Below are positions 53,031 through 61,385 of a stretch of DNA of 64,000 nt, in pieces. Position 1 is the stretch's first letter, and each line of letters opens with the position of its first letter. Source of the stretch: Oceanobacillus polygoni (GTDB lineage: Bacteria > Bacillota > Bacilli > Bacillales > Amphibacillaceae); contig NZ_PIJY01000026.1 in NCBI RefSeq assembly GCF_008304605.1, forward strand, positions 186,001 through 250,000. Direction: 5' to 3'. The notes beneath the pieces were generated by a model. The model ran no database searches, was not told the origin of the DNA, and saw only the letters and a list, made by a program, of their open reading frames with translations. The translations under genes were made by a program, and so were the position numbers.

Positions 53031-53834
53031 ATGAGTCAAATTTTTGCAAGAAACATGACATGGAAAGAATATCAAGCCAAAGTGGAGGACCACATCTTAA
53101 TTTTACCAGTTGGATCTACTGAACAACACGGACCACATTTACCATTAGGTGTTGATTGTATCATAGCGGAAAAATACAGTGAGTCTATTGCAGAGAAAGT
53201 AAAGGCAGTTATAGCTCCGACAATTACTTATGGCTATAAGTCACAACCTGCAAGTGGTGGCGGTCCTTTATTCCCTGGTACGGTTGATCTAAACGGATCA
53301 ACGTTAACATCGCTAATCTATGATGTTTTAAAAGAGTTTATTGCTGATGGCTGGAAAAATATATTAATTATGAGTGGGCATTATGAAAATGATGCCTTTC
53401 TAGCGGAAGCTTGTGATCTATTATTAAGAGATCAAAAAGAGGAATTTCCTAAAATTCTTTTATCAAATTGGTGGGATAATATTTCACCTGAACTTTTGCC
53501 AACAATTTTTGATGAAGTAGAATTTAAAGGATGGGCAATGGAGCATGCTGCTATTACGGAAACATCGATGATGATGTATTTTACTCCAGATCTTGTTCAT
53601 GAAGACCTGATTACAGATGATGGTATTGAAAACGCACCAACCTATCAACGATTTCCACCTTCAAAGAATTTAATTCCAGCTTCGGGATGTCTATATACTG
53701 GAAAATCTAGTACAGCTGAAAAAGGCCGTTTAATTGTAGAGAACGTGTCCACTAATATTATTTCGTTTTTGAAGAAGGAGTTTACTGTCGAACGAAAGGA
53801 AATCTATGTCACGAATTCAAGTATAAATAAATAG
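53031..53834 (+). CDS. Creatininase (creatinine amidohydrolase)
   Basis: A 267-residue enzyme of the creatininase family. Metal ligands are visible in VGSTEQHGPHLPLGVD (glutamate, histidine, aspartate) and SGHYEND (histidine, glutamate). The tryptophans in SNWWDN and GWAMEHA and the histidine in MEHA match residues that close over creatinine in the characterised Pseudomonas enzyme. It opens creatinine to creatine. Creatinase follows in the same orientation. Confidence 0.9.
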   Translation: MSQIFARNMTWKEYQAKVEDHILILPVGSTEQHGPHLPLGVDCIIAEKYSESIAEKVKAVIAPTITYGYKSQPASGGGPLFPGTVDLNGSTLTSLIYDVLKEFIADGWKNILIMSGHYENDAFLAEACDLLLRDQKEEFPKILLSNWWDNISPELLPTIFDEVEFKGWAMEHAAITETSMMMYFTPDLVHEDLITDDGIENAPTYQRFPPSKNLIPASGCLYTGKSSTAEKGRLIVENVSTNIISFLKKEFTVERKEIYVTNSSINK

Positions 53835-53894
53835 ATTGTGTAAATAGTTGTCAAATTCTAGGTGATATTTTATTTTAAAACCGTAATCAATCTG

Positions 53895-53920
53895 TAAAAA
53901 TGATACACACATCATTTTTA
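53895..53920 (+). terminator. AT-rich hairpin after creatininase
   Basis: TAAAAATGAT and ATCATTTTTA form a 10-bp stem with a 6-base loop, 61 bases past the stop. It is AT-rich and the T-run is part of the stem, so it is a weak or partial terminator. Confidence 0.45.
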
Positions 53921-53979
53921 ACTATTATACAAAAGATTTTTTATCCAATACAATAAAATTAAGATTTCACTCCATATAT

Positions 53980-53993
53980 TGAAAACGCATTCA
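53980..53993 (+). promoter_or_regulatory. cre site upstream of creatinase
   Basis: TGAAAACGCATTCA matches 13 of 14 CcpA consensus positions. It lies 107 bases before the creatinase start, which suggests the creatinase gene has its own glucose-repressed promoter. Confidence 0.55.
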
Positions 53994-54099
53994 AATATTA
54001 GCAAGAACAATAGAGTTTAAGTGATTATGCATATTAGTATTCGATTTTTATGCATGATTCTTACTAAATAATTTGAATACCAGAAAGGGGAAATTGAAC

Positions 54100-55329
54100 A
54101 TGCAAAACGTAACCGAATTGGAAAGAACTAAAATCATAGAAAATGGTGAAAAAGTAACATCAACCTTTTCTAGGCAGGAGATGGAAAATCGCAATTCAAT
54201 TTTACGCCGAAACATAGCTGAGCTAGATATCGATGCTGTATTATTCACATCCTATCACAATATTAATTATTATAGCGATTTCCTCTATACATCATTTGGT
54301 AGATCTTATGCACTTGTTGTAACTGGTGATAAACATTATACAGTTAGTGCAAATATTGATGGTGGTCAGCCTTGGCGTCGCAGTTATGAAGATAATATCG
54401 TATATACCGATTGGAAAAGAGATAATTATTTGTACGCAGTGAAGAAAGTGTTAAACGGAACTTCGGTTAAGCGTCTTGGTGTCGAAGATGATCATTTGAC
54501 ACTTGAAATGCGTCAAAAGGTTAAAGAAGCTTTCCCGGATGCTGAACTTGTAGATGTCTCTAAAGTAACAATGAAACAACGTATGATTAAATCTCAGGAA
54601 GAAATTGAGTTAATTAAAAATGGAGCTCGAATTGCTGATATTGGTGGTGCTGCAGTAGTTGAAGCAATTGCTGAAGGTGTACCAGAATATGAAGTTTCCT
54701 TACACGGTACGCAAGCAATGACTCGGGAAATCGCTCGTACTTACCCACATGCTGAGCTAAGAGACTCATGGATATGGTTCCAATCTGGAATTAATACAGA
54801 TGGTGCGCATAACTGGGCAACTAGCAAAAAAATAAAACGTGGCGAAATTCTTAGCCTGAACTCCTTCCCGATGATTGCAGGTTACTATACTGCACTTGAG
54901 CGTACTTTATTCTTAGAAGAAGTACCAGATCGTCATCTTGAATTATGGGAGATCAATGTGAAAGTACATGAAAGAGGTCTTGAGTTGATCAAGCCTGGTG
55001 TGAAATGTATGGATATTGCTGCTGAATTGAATGAAATTTATATAGAACATAATCTTTTACCGAATCGGACTTTCGGTTATGGACATTCATTTGGAGTTCT
55101 TTCACATTATTACGGACGTGAAGCAGGGCTGGAACTTCGTGAAGATATTGAAACTGTTTTAGAACCAGGAATGGTCGTTTCCATGGAGCCAATGATTATG
55201 GTTCCAGAAGGTCAACCTGGTGCTGGTGGGTATCGTGAGCATGATATTCTCGTTATTGGGGAAGATGGAGTGGTAGAAAATATCACGAAATTCCCTTACG
55301 GACCAGAGCATAACATTATCAAAAAATAA
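54100..55329 (+). CDS. Creatinase (creatine amidinohydrolase)
   Basis: A 409-residue pita-bread-fold hydrolase that is nearly a textbook creatinase: the catalytic histidine in NTDGAHNW, glutamates in TALERTLF and SMEPMI, histidine in REHDILVI, and the long stretch around FGYGHSFGVLSHYYGREAG are as in the Pseudomonas enzyme. It splits creatine into sarcosine and urea and, unlike aminopeptidase P relatives, needs no metal. AAAGGGG precedes ATG 54100; a TTG at 54073 is less likely. An intrinsic terminator follows. Confidence 0.95.
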   Translation: MQNVTELERTKIIENGEKVTSTFSRQEMENRNSILRRNIAELDIDAVLFTSYHNINYYSDFLYTSFGRSYALVVTGDKHYTVSANIDGGQPWRRSYEDNIVYTDWKRDNYLYAVKKVLNGTSVKRLGVEDDHLTLEMRQKVKEAFPDAELVDVSKVTMKQRMIKSQEEIELIKNGARIADIGGAAVVEAIAEGVPEYEVSLHGTQAMTREIARTYPHAELRDSWIWFQSGINTDGAHNWATSKKIKRGEILSLNSFPMIAGYYTALERTLFLEEVPDRHLELWEINVKVHERGLELIKPGVKCMDIAAELNEIYIEHNLLPNRTFGYGHSFGVLSHYYGREAGLELREDIETVLEPGMVVSMEPMIMVPEGQPGAGGYREHDILVIGEDGVVENITKFPYGPEHNIIKK

Positions 55330-55347
55330 TTGATTTCATTTTTTCAT

Positions 55348-55386
55348 ATGGGTGTTCAGTTATCGATATGAACACCCATCTTTTAT
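55348..55386 (+). terminator. Intrinsic terminator of creatinase
   Basis: ATGGGTGTTCA and TGAACACCCAT form an 11-bp perfect stem with a 10-base loop followed by CTTTTATT. Confidence 0.88.
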
Positions 55387-55576
55387 TATTGCCATGGTTT
55401 TCATTTTAATAGTTTTATCATTTTTCATGGGAATTATATCACTAAAAGAGATGGATTTCTTACTTTACCATCATTAACGACAGATCACTAATGTATCGTT
55501 TACACGGAATATGTCGTACACAATTTAACAATTTAAATTAATATATTCACCAAAATTCCAAAAAGGGGGATTTTAT

Positions 55577-56746
55577 ATGACAAAACATTATGACGTGATT
55601 GTAGCTGGCGCTGGATCTATGGGTATGGCTGCTGGTTATTATTTAGCGAGACAAGGGGTAAAAGTTTTATTGATAGACGCATTCAACCCACCACATGATC
55701 AAGGAAGCCATTTTGGCGAAACTCGAATTATTCGCCATGCATACGGGGAAGGTAGAGAGTATGTTCCACTAGCTCTACGATCACAAGAACTTTGGAATGA
55801 ATTAGAAAAGAAATCACATCTTAAAATATTCTCACAGGTTGGTGCAATGGGATTTGGCCCTAAAGGTAATGCACCATTTATCGATGAAGCGATTGCTAGT
55901 GGAAAAGAGTATAATTTAAATGTAGAACAGCTTACTGGAGAAGAGATGAGAGAGCGGTTCCCTGGGTTGCAAGTACCAGATGATTATAATGCTTTTTTTG
56001 AGCCTGATTCAGGGTTCTTATTTAGCGAAAATGCTATCCAATCATACAAAGAGCTAGCAGTGCACCACGGAGCAGAGCTTTCATTTAACAATCCAGTTAC
56101 CGACATCGAGGCATATGAAGATTCAGTAAAAGTGGTAACAGCAAACGGAGAATTTACTTCGGATAAGTTAATTCTTAGCGCTGGATCTTGGAATGGAATG
56201 TTAACTGAAAAAATAGGCTTGAATCTACCACTATACCCAACTCGTCAGCCTGTCGCTTGGTTCGAAGCTAATGAGGAATTATTTAATACAAAGGCATTCC
56301 CTGTGTTCATGGTAGAAGTTCCACAGGGTGATACAAGAGCAATCTACTATGGATTCCCAACTTTTGATGGCTGTGGTGTAAAAGTTGGTCGACATGATTA
56401 TGAAGATCATATTGATCCAAATACAGTGGACCGTGAATTCGGATCAAACGAAAACGATGAAGGTCATATCCGTGAGTTTTTGGATCAATTCATGCCAGAA
56501 GCATCCGGCGCATTAAAGAAGGGGGTCATTTGCATGTATACAAGAACCCCAGATGGTCACTTTATCATTGACAAGCATCCAGTTCATCCTCACATCTCAA
56601 TTGCTGCTACGTGTTCAGGACATGGATACAAATTTGCTAGTGTCATAGGTGAAATCTTATCTCAATTGGCGTTAACTGGTGAAACAGATCATGATATCTC
56701 GATCTTTAAATTGGATCGACCAAGTTTAAAGAATTTAGTAAAATAA
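55577..56746 (+). CDS. Monomeric sarcosine oxidase
   Basis: A 389-residue flavoprotein of the MSOX/MTOX family. The FAD motif GAGSMGMAAGYYLA, the substrate-site GETRIIRHAYGEG, the O2-activating lysine in GVKVGRHDY and the cysteine for covalent FAD in GVICMYTRTPD are all present. It oxidises sarcosine to glycine, formaldehyde and H2O2, the last step of the creatinine route. It has its own leader after the creatinase terminator, and AAAAGGGGG precedes the ATG. N-methyltryptophan oxidase activity is the alternative; context favours sarcosine. Confidence 0.92.
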   Translation: MTKHYDVIVAGAGSMGMAAGYYLARQGVKVLLIDAFNPPHDQGSHFGETRIIRHAYGEGREYVPLALRSQELWNELEKKSHLKIFSQVGAMGFGPKGNAPFIDEAIASGKEYNLNVEQLTGEEMRERFPGLQVPDDYNAFFEPDSGFLFSENAIQSYKELAVHHGAELSFNNPVTDIEAYEDSVKVVTANGEFTSDKLILSAGSWNGMLTEKIGLNLPLYPTRQPVAWFEANEELFNTKAFPVFMVEVPQGDTRAIYYGFPTFDGCGVKVGRHDYEDHIDPNTVDREFGSNENDEGHIREFLDQFMPEASGALKKGVICMYTRTPDGHFIIDKHPVHPHISIAATCSGHGYKFASVIGEILSQLALTGETDHDISIFKLDRPSLKNLVK

Positions 56747-56803
56747 CATATTTGGTTTTGTAGGATGAACCATCTTATAGCGATGCAGGTATTAATCCAG
56801 ATT

Positions 56804-56849
56804 AGCCTAGTCGACAGAACATAGTGTTTCTGTCTGCCTAGGCTTTTTT
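56804..56849 (+). terminator. Intrinsic terminator of the sarcosine oxidase gene
   Basis: A long stem, AGCCTAG..GACAGAA with TTTCTGTC..CTAGGCT, followed by six T residues, 58 bases past the stop. Confidence 0.9.
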
Positions 56850-56862
56850 CTTTGAAAAGTTA

Positions 56863-56887
56863 AAATGCCATTATGGCCTTTGCATTT
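56863..56887 (-). terminator. Probable terminator of the PFK-like gene
   Basis: On the minus strand AAATGC / GCATTT flank a second possible stem (GCCAT/ATGGC), with T-rich sequence after. It lies 20 bases past the stop. Confidence 0.5.
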
Positions 56888-56906
56888 CAAAAATGTACAG
56901 TAAAAG

Positions 56907-57863
56907 TCAAGTACTAAGAAGGGGTTCTAATAAACGATAACTCTCCAGTTTACTTCCTTCGTCAATATCTACCATATCAAAATCAACATCTATCATTTTA
57001 TTTTCTTTAATCCCTACCGCTTTGCCAGTTTGCTCGTTCATTAATAATTCTATTGCAGCAATGCCCATCCTGCTTGCAAGCACCCGATCAAAGGCCGATG
57101 GGTTGCCTCCTCTTTGTAAAAACCCTAATGTAGATGTTCTTACAGATATATTTAGCTTTTCTTCAATACTTTTTTGTAATTCCTGTATGTCATGCAATTC
57201 ATCTGTTACAATAATCATATTGTTTCTTTTTCCATCACTTATTCTCGTAGCTAATGTGGAACATATTGTATCTAAATCCAGTTTCCGTTCAGGTGTAGAA
57301 ATAATTTCTACCCCGCCTGCTAAGGCTGAAAATAAAGCCAAATCTCCACAATTTCTTCCCATCACCTCAACAATAGTTGTCTTATCATGAGAAAGACTTG
57401 TATCTTTAATCTTATGAATACACTCTAAAATAGTATTTACAGTTGTATCAAAACCAATAGAATAATCTGTATAGATCATTTCATTCTCAACTGTTGCAGG
57501 AATACCAATTACCTTTACACCTAGTTGTTGTAATTTCCTGGCTACTTCAAAAGATTTATTATCCCCAATTATAACTAAAGCATTTATTTCGAATTTTTCT
57601 AAATTATTTCGAACTATTAATTCCTCTTTTTCGTTTAATTCCGGACTTCTTGTTATCTTTAAGATTGTACCGCCTGCATCTGTAATATTTTCCAAATCAG
57701 ATGCATTTAGCGGATAAATAGAACCCTCTATTAACCCATTGTACCCATAATTAATTCCCATCACATCAATGTTATGATAATTGGCTGCTTTAACGACGGC
57801 ACTAATTGCAGCATTCATACCAGGCGCATCCCCACCGCTTGTTAATACTCCTATTTTCATCAT
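56907..57863 (-). CDS. 6-phosphofructokinase homologue with altered active site
   Basis: A 318-residue PfkA-fold protein of normal length. The N-terminal TSGGDAPGMNAAI and VEVMGRNCGD motifs are intact, but key positions differ (E. coli numbering): Asp103 to Asn, Gly104 to Lys, catalytic Asp127 to Glu, Asp129 to Glu, Arg162 to Lys, Glu222 to Asp and His249 to Phe, and the effector-site Arg21 and Arg25 are Ser and Lys. GGDGS reads GDNKS and GTIDND reads ATVENE. It may phosphorylate another sugar phosphate, work very slowly, or have a regulatory role. It follows the galactitol-type PTS operon after a 270-bp gap, and its ribosome binding site is weak. Confidence 0.82.
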   Translation of the reverse strand: MMKIGVLTSGGDAPGMNAAISAVVKAANYHNIDVMGINYGYNGLIEGSIYPLNASDLENITDAGGTILKITRSPELNEKEELIVRNNLEKFEINALVIIGDNKSFEVARKLQQLGVKVIGIPATVENEMIYTDYSIGFDTTVNTILECIHKIKDTSLSHDKTTIVEVMGRNCGDLALFSALAGGVEIISTPERKLDLDTICSTLATRISDGKRNNMIIVTDELHDIQELQKSIEEKLNISVRTSTLGFLQRGGNPSAFDRVLASRMGIAAIELLMNEQTGKAVGIKENKMIDVDFDMVDIDEGSKLESYRLLEPLLST

Positions 57864-58001
57864 TTACAACACATCCAAGTAGTTATTTTTCTAAGTTATT
57901 TCTATATTTATATATAAACAGATATTTTGTTTGTTGTCCAAATAAACCAATTTATCGTAATAATTATTCACATGTTAACTAACCTCGAAATAACAGAAAA
58001 T

Positions 58002-58035
58002 ACTATACAAGATACCTTTAGGCCTCCTGTATAGT
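58002..58035 (-). terminator. Stem-loop between the dehydrogenase and PFK-like genes
   Basis: ACTATACA and TGTATAGT form an 8-bp stem; the minus strand continues TATTTTCTG. It would end or attenuate the PTS operon 100 bases after the dehydrogenase stop. Confidence 0.5.
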
Positions 58036-58134
58036 AGTGATCCTCAATTATTTCAATCAAAGATTTATTTGAAATTGATTTGGTCATTAATTAAAATTCA
58101 TTAAGCTTTTATAGGTTACATATTATAGAGTATT

Positions 58135-59238
58135 TTAATTTCCCACCGGAACCTCTTCAACATTATTTATTTCCCCAGATACTTCCGTTTTTTCCGGGTT
58201 AAAAATAACTTTAACTGAATCTATCTCTCTATTAATAACTTTTTGGAATACTTCTGGACCTTCCTGTAAAGATAACTTATGAGAAATCATTGGTTCAACA
58301 TTGATTTGGCCAGTACTCATATAGTGAACTGTTGAGGTCCACTCTTTTCCAGGAAATGGTGCAGAGATTGCATTCCATGATCCATAAATGGTCAATTCGT
58401 TACGGACAATTTTTTCAAAATAGAAACGTTCAATATTAATATCCGCATATGGAATTCCCATGAATACTACTTCCCCGCCTTTTTTGGGTAAGGCTAATAC
58501 TTGAGCAGATGTAATTGGAGAGCCGGCAGATTCAACAGCCAGATCAACACCACGCCCATTTGTATACTCCATAATTTGTTCATGTGCGGGCTTTTCCAAT
58601 GAGTTTATTGCTACATCAGCACCAAGCTCCTTAGCAATTTGTAGTTTCTTATCATCAATATCAATTGCATAAACTTTTTTCGCGCCGAAAATTTTTGCCC
58701 ATTGTACAGCTAGAAGTCCAATACTTCCAACTCCCATAATTGCAACCTCTGCACCTGGTTGGATTTTAGTACGATAAAAACCATGTGCAACTACTGCAGA
58801 GGGTTCTACCAATGCAGCTGTATCATAATCAACATTATCTGGAAGGGGAACGATGTGGGTAGCAGGTAATTTTGTATATTCTGCATACGCGCCGGGGCGG
58901 CGTGCACCAATTACACTTAGGTTTTCACAGCGTGCTGGTTCGCCACCTAAGCAATACTCACATTTTTCACAAACGAAAGCTGGGCATCCAGCGACACGAT
59001 CACCAACTTTAATTCCTTCAACTTCTGGACCAACCTCTGTTACTTCACCTGCGAATTCATGGCCAAACGTCATTCCCTCTACATATGGACCGAGTTTTTT
59101 ATATCTAGATGTATCGGATCCACAAATTCCAACTGATTTTACTTTAATGATAACATCATTATCATTTTCGATTACTGGAACTGGTGTATTCTCTTCAAAA
59201 CGAAGATCTTGTACACCATAAAGATTTAACGATTTCAT
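58135..59238 (-). CDS. Zinc-dependent polyol-phosphate dehydrogenase (GatD-like)
   Basis: A 367-residue medium-chain dehydrogenase. Catalytic zinc site CGSDTSRYK and GHEFAGEV, structural cysteines CEKCEYCLGGEPARC and cofactor loop GVGSIGLLAVQ are complete. It most resembles galactitol-1-phosphate/sorbitol dehydrogenases. It is the last gene of the galactitol-type PTS operon. The C-terminus carries about 15 extra acidic residues. GAGGGTGA places the start at 59238. Confidence 0.88.
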   Translation of the reverse strand: MKSLNLYGVQDLRFEENTPVPVIENDNDVIIKVKSVGICGSDTSRYKKLGPYVEGMTFGHEFAGEVTEVGPEVEGIKVGDRVAGCPAFVCEKCEYCLGGEPARCENLSVIGARRPGAYAEYTKLPATHIVPLPDNVDYDTAALVEPSAVVAHGFYRTKIQPGAEVAIMGVGSIGLLAVQWAKIFGAKKVYAIDIDDKKLQIAKELGADVAINSLEKPAHEQIMEYTNGRGVDLAVESAGSPITSAQVLALPKKGGEVVFMGIPYADINIERFYFEKIVRNELTIYGSWNAISAPFPGKEWTSTVHYMSTGQINVEPMISHKLSLQEGPEVFQKVINREIDSVKVIFNPEKTEVSGEINNVEEVPVGN

Positions 59239-59258
59239 CTCAGTCACCCTCACTCTTA

Positions 59259-59420
59259 CTAATTTGCAGACTCATTTTTTACTTCTTTTTTTTTGCTAAA
59301 AAATAGTTTATATGCTGCGAATCCAACGATAATCGTGTTAAAAATTAATTGGTATTCAAAATAGAATTCACTTATCCCTCTCAGTGGGCCTAACATAAAG
59401 TCTAAAAGTGTGTCTACCAT
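59259..59420 (-). CDS. Small membrane protein, 53 residues, unrecognised
   Basis: A reading frame too short for usual gene-length cut-offs fills the gap between the aldolase and dehydrogenase genes. It begins at ATG 59420, five bases after GAGGG, and ends 20 bases before the dehydrogenase start. The product starts MVDTLLDFMLGP, has one hydrophobic span (LIFNTIIVGFAAYKLFF, about residues 25-41) and a lysine-rich tail (SKKKEVKN), so the tail should be cytoplasmic. I know no family for it. Its place in the operon suggests an accessory to the PTS permease, much as GutM accompanies the other system. Confidence rests on the ribosome binding site, operon fit and a plausible membrane topology. Confidence 0.75.
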   Translation of the reverse strand: MVDTLLDFMLGPLRGISEFYFEYQLIFNTIIVGFAAYKLFFSKKKEVKNESAN

Positions 59421-59491
59421 ACTAACCCTCATTTCTATGAAAAGTGATAAAACGATTAAGTAATATACTTAACCGTTTAGGCACGATATTC

Positions 59492-60163
59492 TTAATATGA
59501 AGCCTCTGAAACCCCGCCACTGATAATTGCTACTGCCCCACTTGCACCAATACGGTTCGCACCAGCAGCGACAATATTTACTGCATCTTCATACGTTTTA
59601 ACTCCACCAGCAGCCTTCACGCCAATTTTGTCACCTGCTATAGAACGAAGTAATTTAACATCTTTAACGGTTGCTCCGCCACCATTAAAGCCAGTTGCTG
59701 TTTTAACAAAATCAGCTCCCGCTTCGATGATTAATTCCGTTACTTTTACTTTCTCTTCATCTGTTAATAATGCTGTTTCGATAATAACTTTTGTTGTTAA
59801 TCCTTGAGATGCCTTAACAACTTCTGCAATATCATTTCTTACCACATCATATTCACCTGATTTAAGAGCTCCCAAGTTAACTAACATATCGATTTCTTCA
59901 GCACCATTTTTGATTGCCTCTTTTGTTTCTTCCACTTTTACATGTGTTGTTGCACCACCAAGTGAGAATCCTATTGGTACTCCTACTTTAATATTGTGTG
60001 GAGATAACAGACTATGGGCGTAAGATACATAATATGGGTTCACAAAAACAGTTTTAAAGCCATATTCGATTGTTTCTTCACAGAATGCTTTAATATCCTC
60101 TTTACTTGCAGTTGGAGTTAATAGTGTATAATCAATCATGTCAATTAGTTGTTGCTTATCCAA
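59492..60163 (-). CDS. DeoC-type class I aldolase
   Basis: A 223-residue aldolase of the deoxyribose-phosphate aldolase family. The Schiff-base lysine is in DFVKTATGF, and the second catalytic lysine in GVKAAGGVKT. Differences from ordinary DeoC include FVNPYYV for CVNPYYV and IGFSLGGATT for IGFPLGATTT, in the substrate region. In a PTS polyol operon it probably cleaves a phosphorylated keto or deoxy sugar, rather than nucleoside-derived deoxyribose phosphate. The frame opens at GTG 60181, inside the ribosome binding site; TTG 60163 is seven bases after AGGGGGAG. Confidence 0.85.
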   Translation of the reverse strand: MDKQQLIDMIDYTLLTPTASKEDIKAFCEETIEYGFKTVFVNPYYVSYAHSLLSPHNIKVGVPIGFSLGGATTHVKVEETKEAIKNGAEEIDMLVNLGALKSGEYDVVRNDIAEVVKASQGLTTKVIIETALLTDEEKVKVTELIIEAGADFVKTATGFNGGGATVKDVKLLRSIAGDKIGVKAAGGVKTYEDAVNIVAAGANRIGASGAVAIISGGVSEASY

Positions 60164-60241
60164 TTTCTTTCTCCCCCTCACCTTTGAAACAAGGTATAAT
60201 GTAATTCAGACGTTTGCGCTGGAAGATTACTACGTTTATGA

Positions 60242-61273
60242 TCACTCCACAGGCGTTAACAAAACTTTAATTGCTTCTCCGCTTTTTATCGCTTGATATG
60301 CTTCATCCCATTGGGTAATGTTAAACTCATGTGTTACCAAAGCCTTTGCATTTACTTTTTCATCATTCATTAATGCAAGTGATGGTTCCCAATCAGCTGA
60401 TTTTTGGCTTCTGCTGCCCACAACTCGAATTTCTTTTTGAATAATTTTCTCAAGGTCAAATTGAATTTCAGATTGAGCAAAAATACCTACCTGTGCATAA
60501 TGTCCTTTTTTGCGAAGAATTTCTAGACCTTGTCTTGCAGCTGGTACAGCACCAGAGCATTCCAATACTACATCAGCACCATAACCATTTGTTAATTTAT
60601 TGACAAACTCTTTTAGATCTTTTTCTTGAGTATTAACGGTATAATCAATACCTACTTCAATTGCTTTATCTAGACGAACTTTATCATTTGTCAGTCCTGT
60701 AATGATTACCGTAGCACCTCTACTTTTAGCTACCTGAGCTGCTAACAATCCTATAGGGCCCGGACCAATCACAACAACAAGATCCCCTGCATTAATTTCT
60801 GTTTTCTCAATTGCATGGTATGTGCATGCTAATGGTTCTGTCATTGCCGCTGACTGGTAGTCAACATTTTCCGGCAAATGATGAACACTCTCTTTACGGG
60901 CTACTAAATACTTGGCGAAACCACCATCTTGTTGTGAACCAAGACCTTTTCGGTGGTTACAAAGGTTATAGTCACCCGATTTACAGTATTCACATTCACC
61001 ACAAATATAGAAAGTAGTTTCTGAAGTAACTCGATCACCGACTTTAAATTCCGTTACTCCTTCTCCAACCTCAACTACCTCACCAGAAAATTCATGTCCG
61101 AGTGTTACAGGTGTTGCAACTTTATAATGTCCTTCATACGTATGAATATCAGATCCACAGATACCCGCATATTTAACTTCTATTTTCACTTGGCCTTTGC
61201 CAACCTGAGGCTCTTGTCTATTTTGAATTTCTAGGTTACCGAATCCGAGTTCTGTTTTTACTAATGCTTTCAC
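60242..61273 (-). CDS. Zinc-dependent sorbitol dehydrogenase-like protein
   Basis: A 343-residue medium-chain dehydrogenase. CGSDIHTYEGHY and GHEFSGEV form the catalytic zinc site, CGECEYCKSGDYNLC the structural one, and IGPGPIGLLAAQ the cofactor loop. It is the second polyol-type dehydrogenase of this operon, which suggests that two different carbons are oxidised or that two polyols are used. The start is GTG, eight bases after AGGAGG. Confidence 0.88.
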   Translation of the reverse strand: MKALVKTELGFGNLEIQNRQEPQVGKGQVKIEVKYAGICGSDIHTYEGHYKVATPVTLGHEFSGEVVEVGEGVTEFKVGDRVTSETTFYICGECEYCKSGDYNLCNHRKGLGSQQDGGFAKYLVARKESVHHLPENVDYQSAAMTEPLACTYHAIEKTEINAGDLVVVIGPGPIGLLAAQVAKSRGATVIITGLTNDKVRLDKAIEVGIDYTVNTQEKDLKEFVNKLTNGYGADVVLECSGAVPAARQGLEILRKKGHYAQVGIFAQSEIQFDLEKIIQKEIRVVGSRSQKSADWEPSLALMNDEKVNAKALVTHEFNITQWDEAYQAIKSGEAIKVLLTPVE

Positions 61274-61370
61274 TATGAATTCCTCCTGTTGCTTTCGTTT
61301 AACTCGATCAATTTAATTGCAAATAGCTTTTAAGTGAAATAATTCACAATTAGACACTGTTTAACTTTAT

Positions 61371-61385
61371 AAAGAATGATTCTTT
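61371..61385 (-). repeat. Palindrome after the PTS EIIC gene
   Basis: AAAGAAT-G-ATTCTTT directly follows the EIIC stop. There is no T-run. It could be a protein site or part of a longer RNA fold with GTGAA-ATAA-TTCAC 30 bases away. Confidence 0.35.

Noticed and set aside
48414-53993. Horizontal-transfer island with mobile element around the creatinine locus
   Set aside because: The locus is flanked by opposite-strand PTS operons, which suggested an insertion, but I found no transposase, integrase, tRNA, or flanking direct repeat, and base composition looks uniform.
55490-55506. cre-like sequence upstream of sarcosine oxidase (TGTATCGTTTACA)
   Set aside because: One base short of the required spacing around the central CG, so it does not fit the CcpA consensus.
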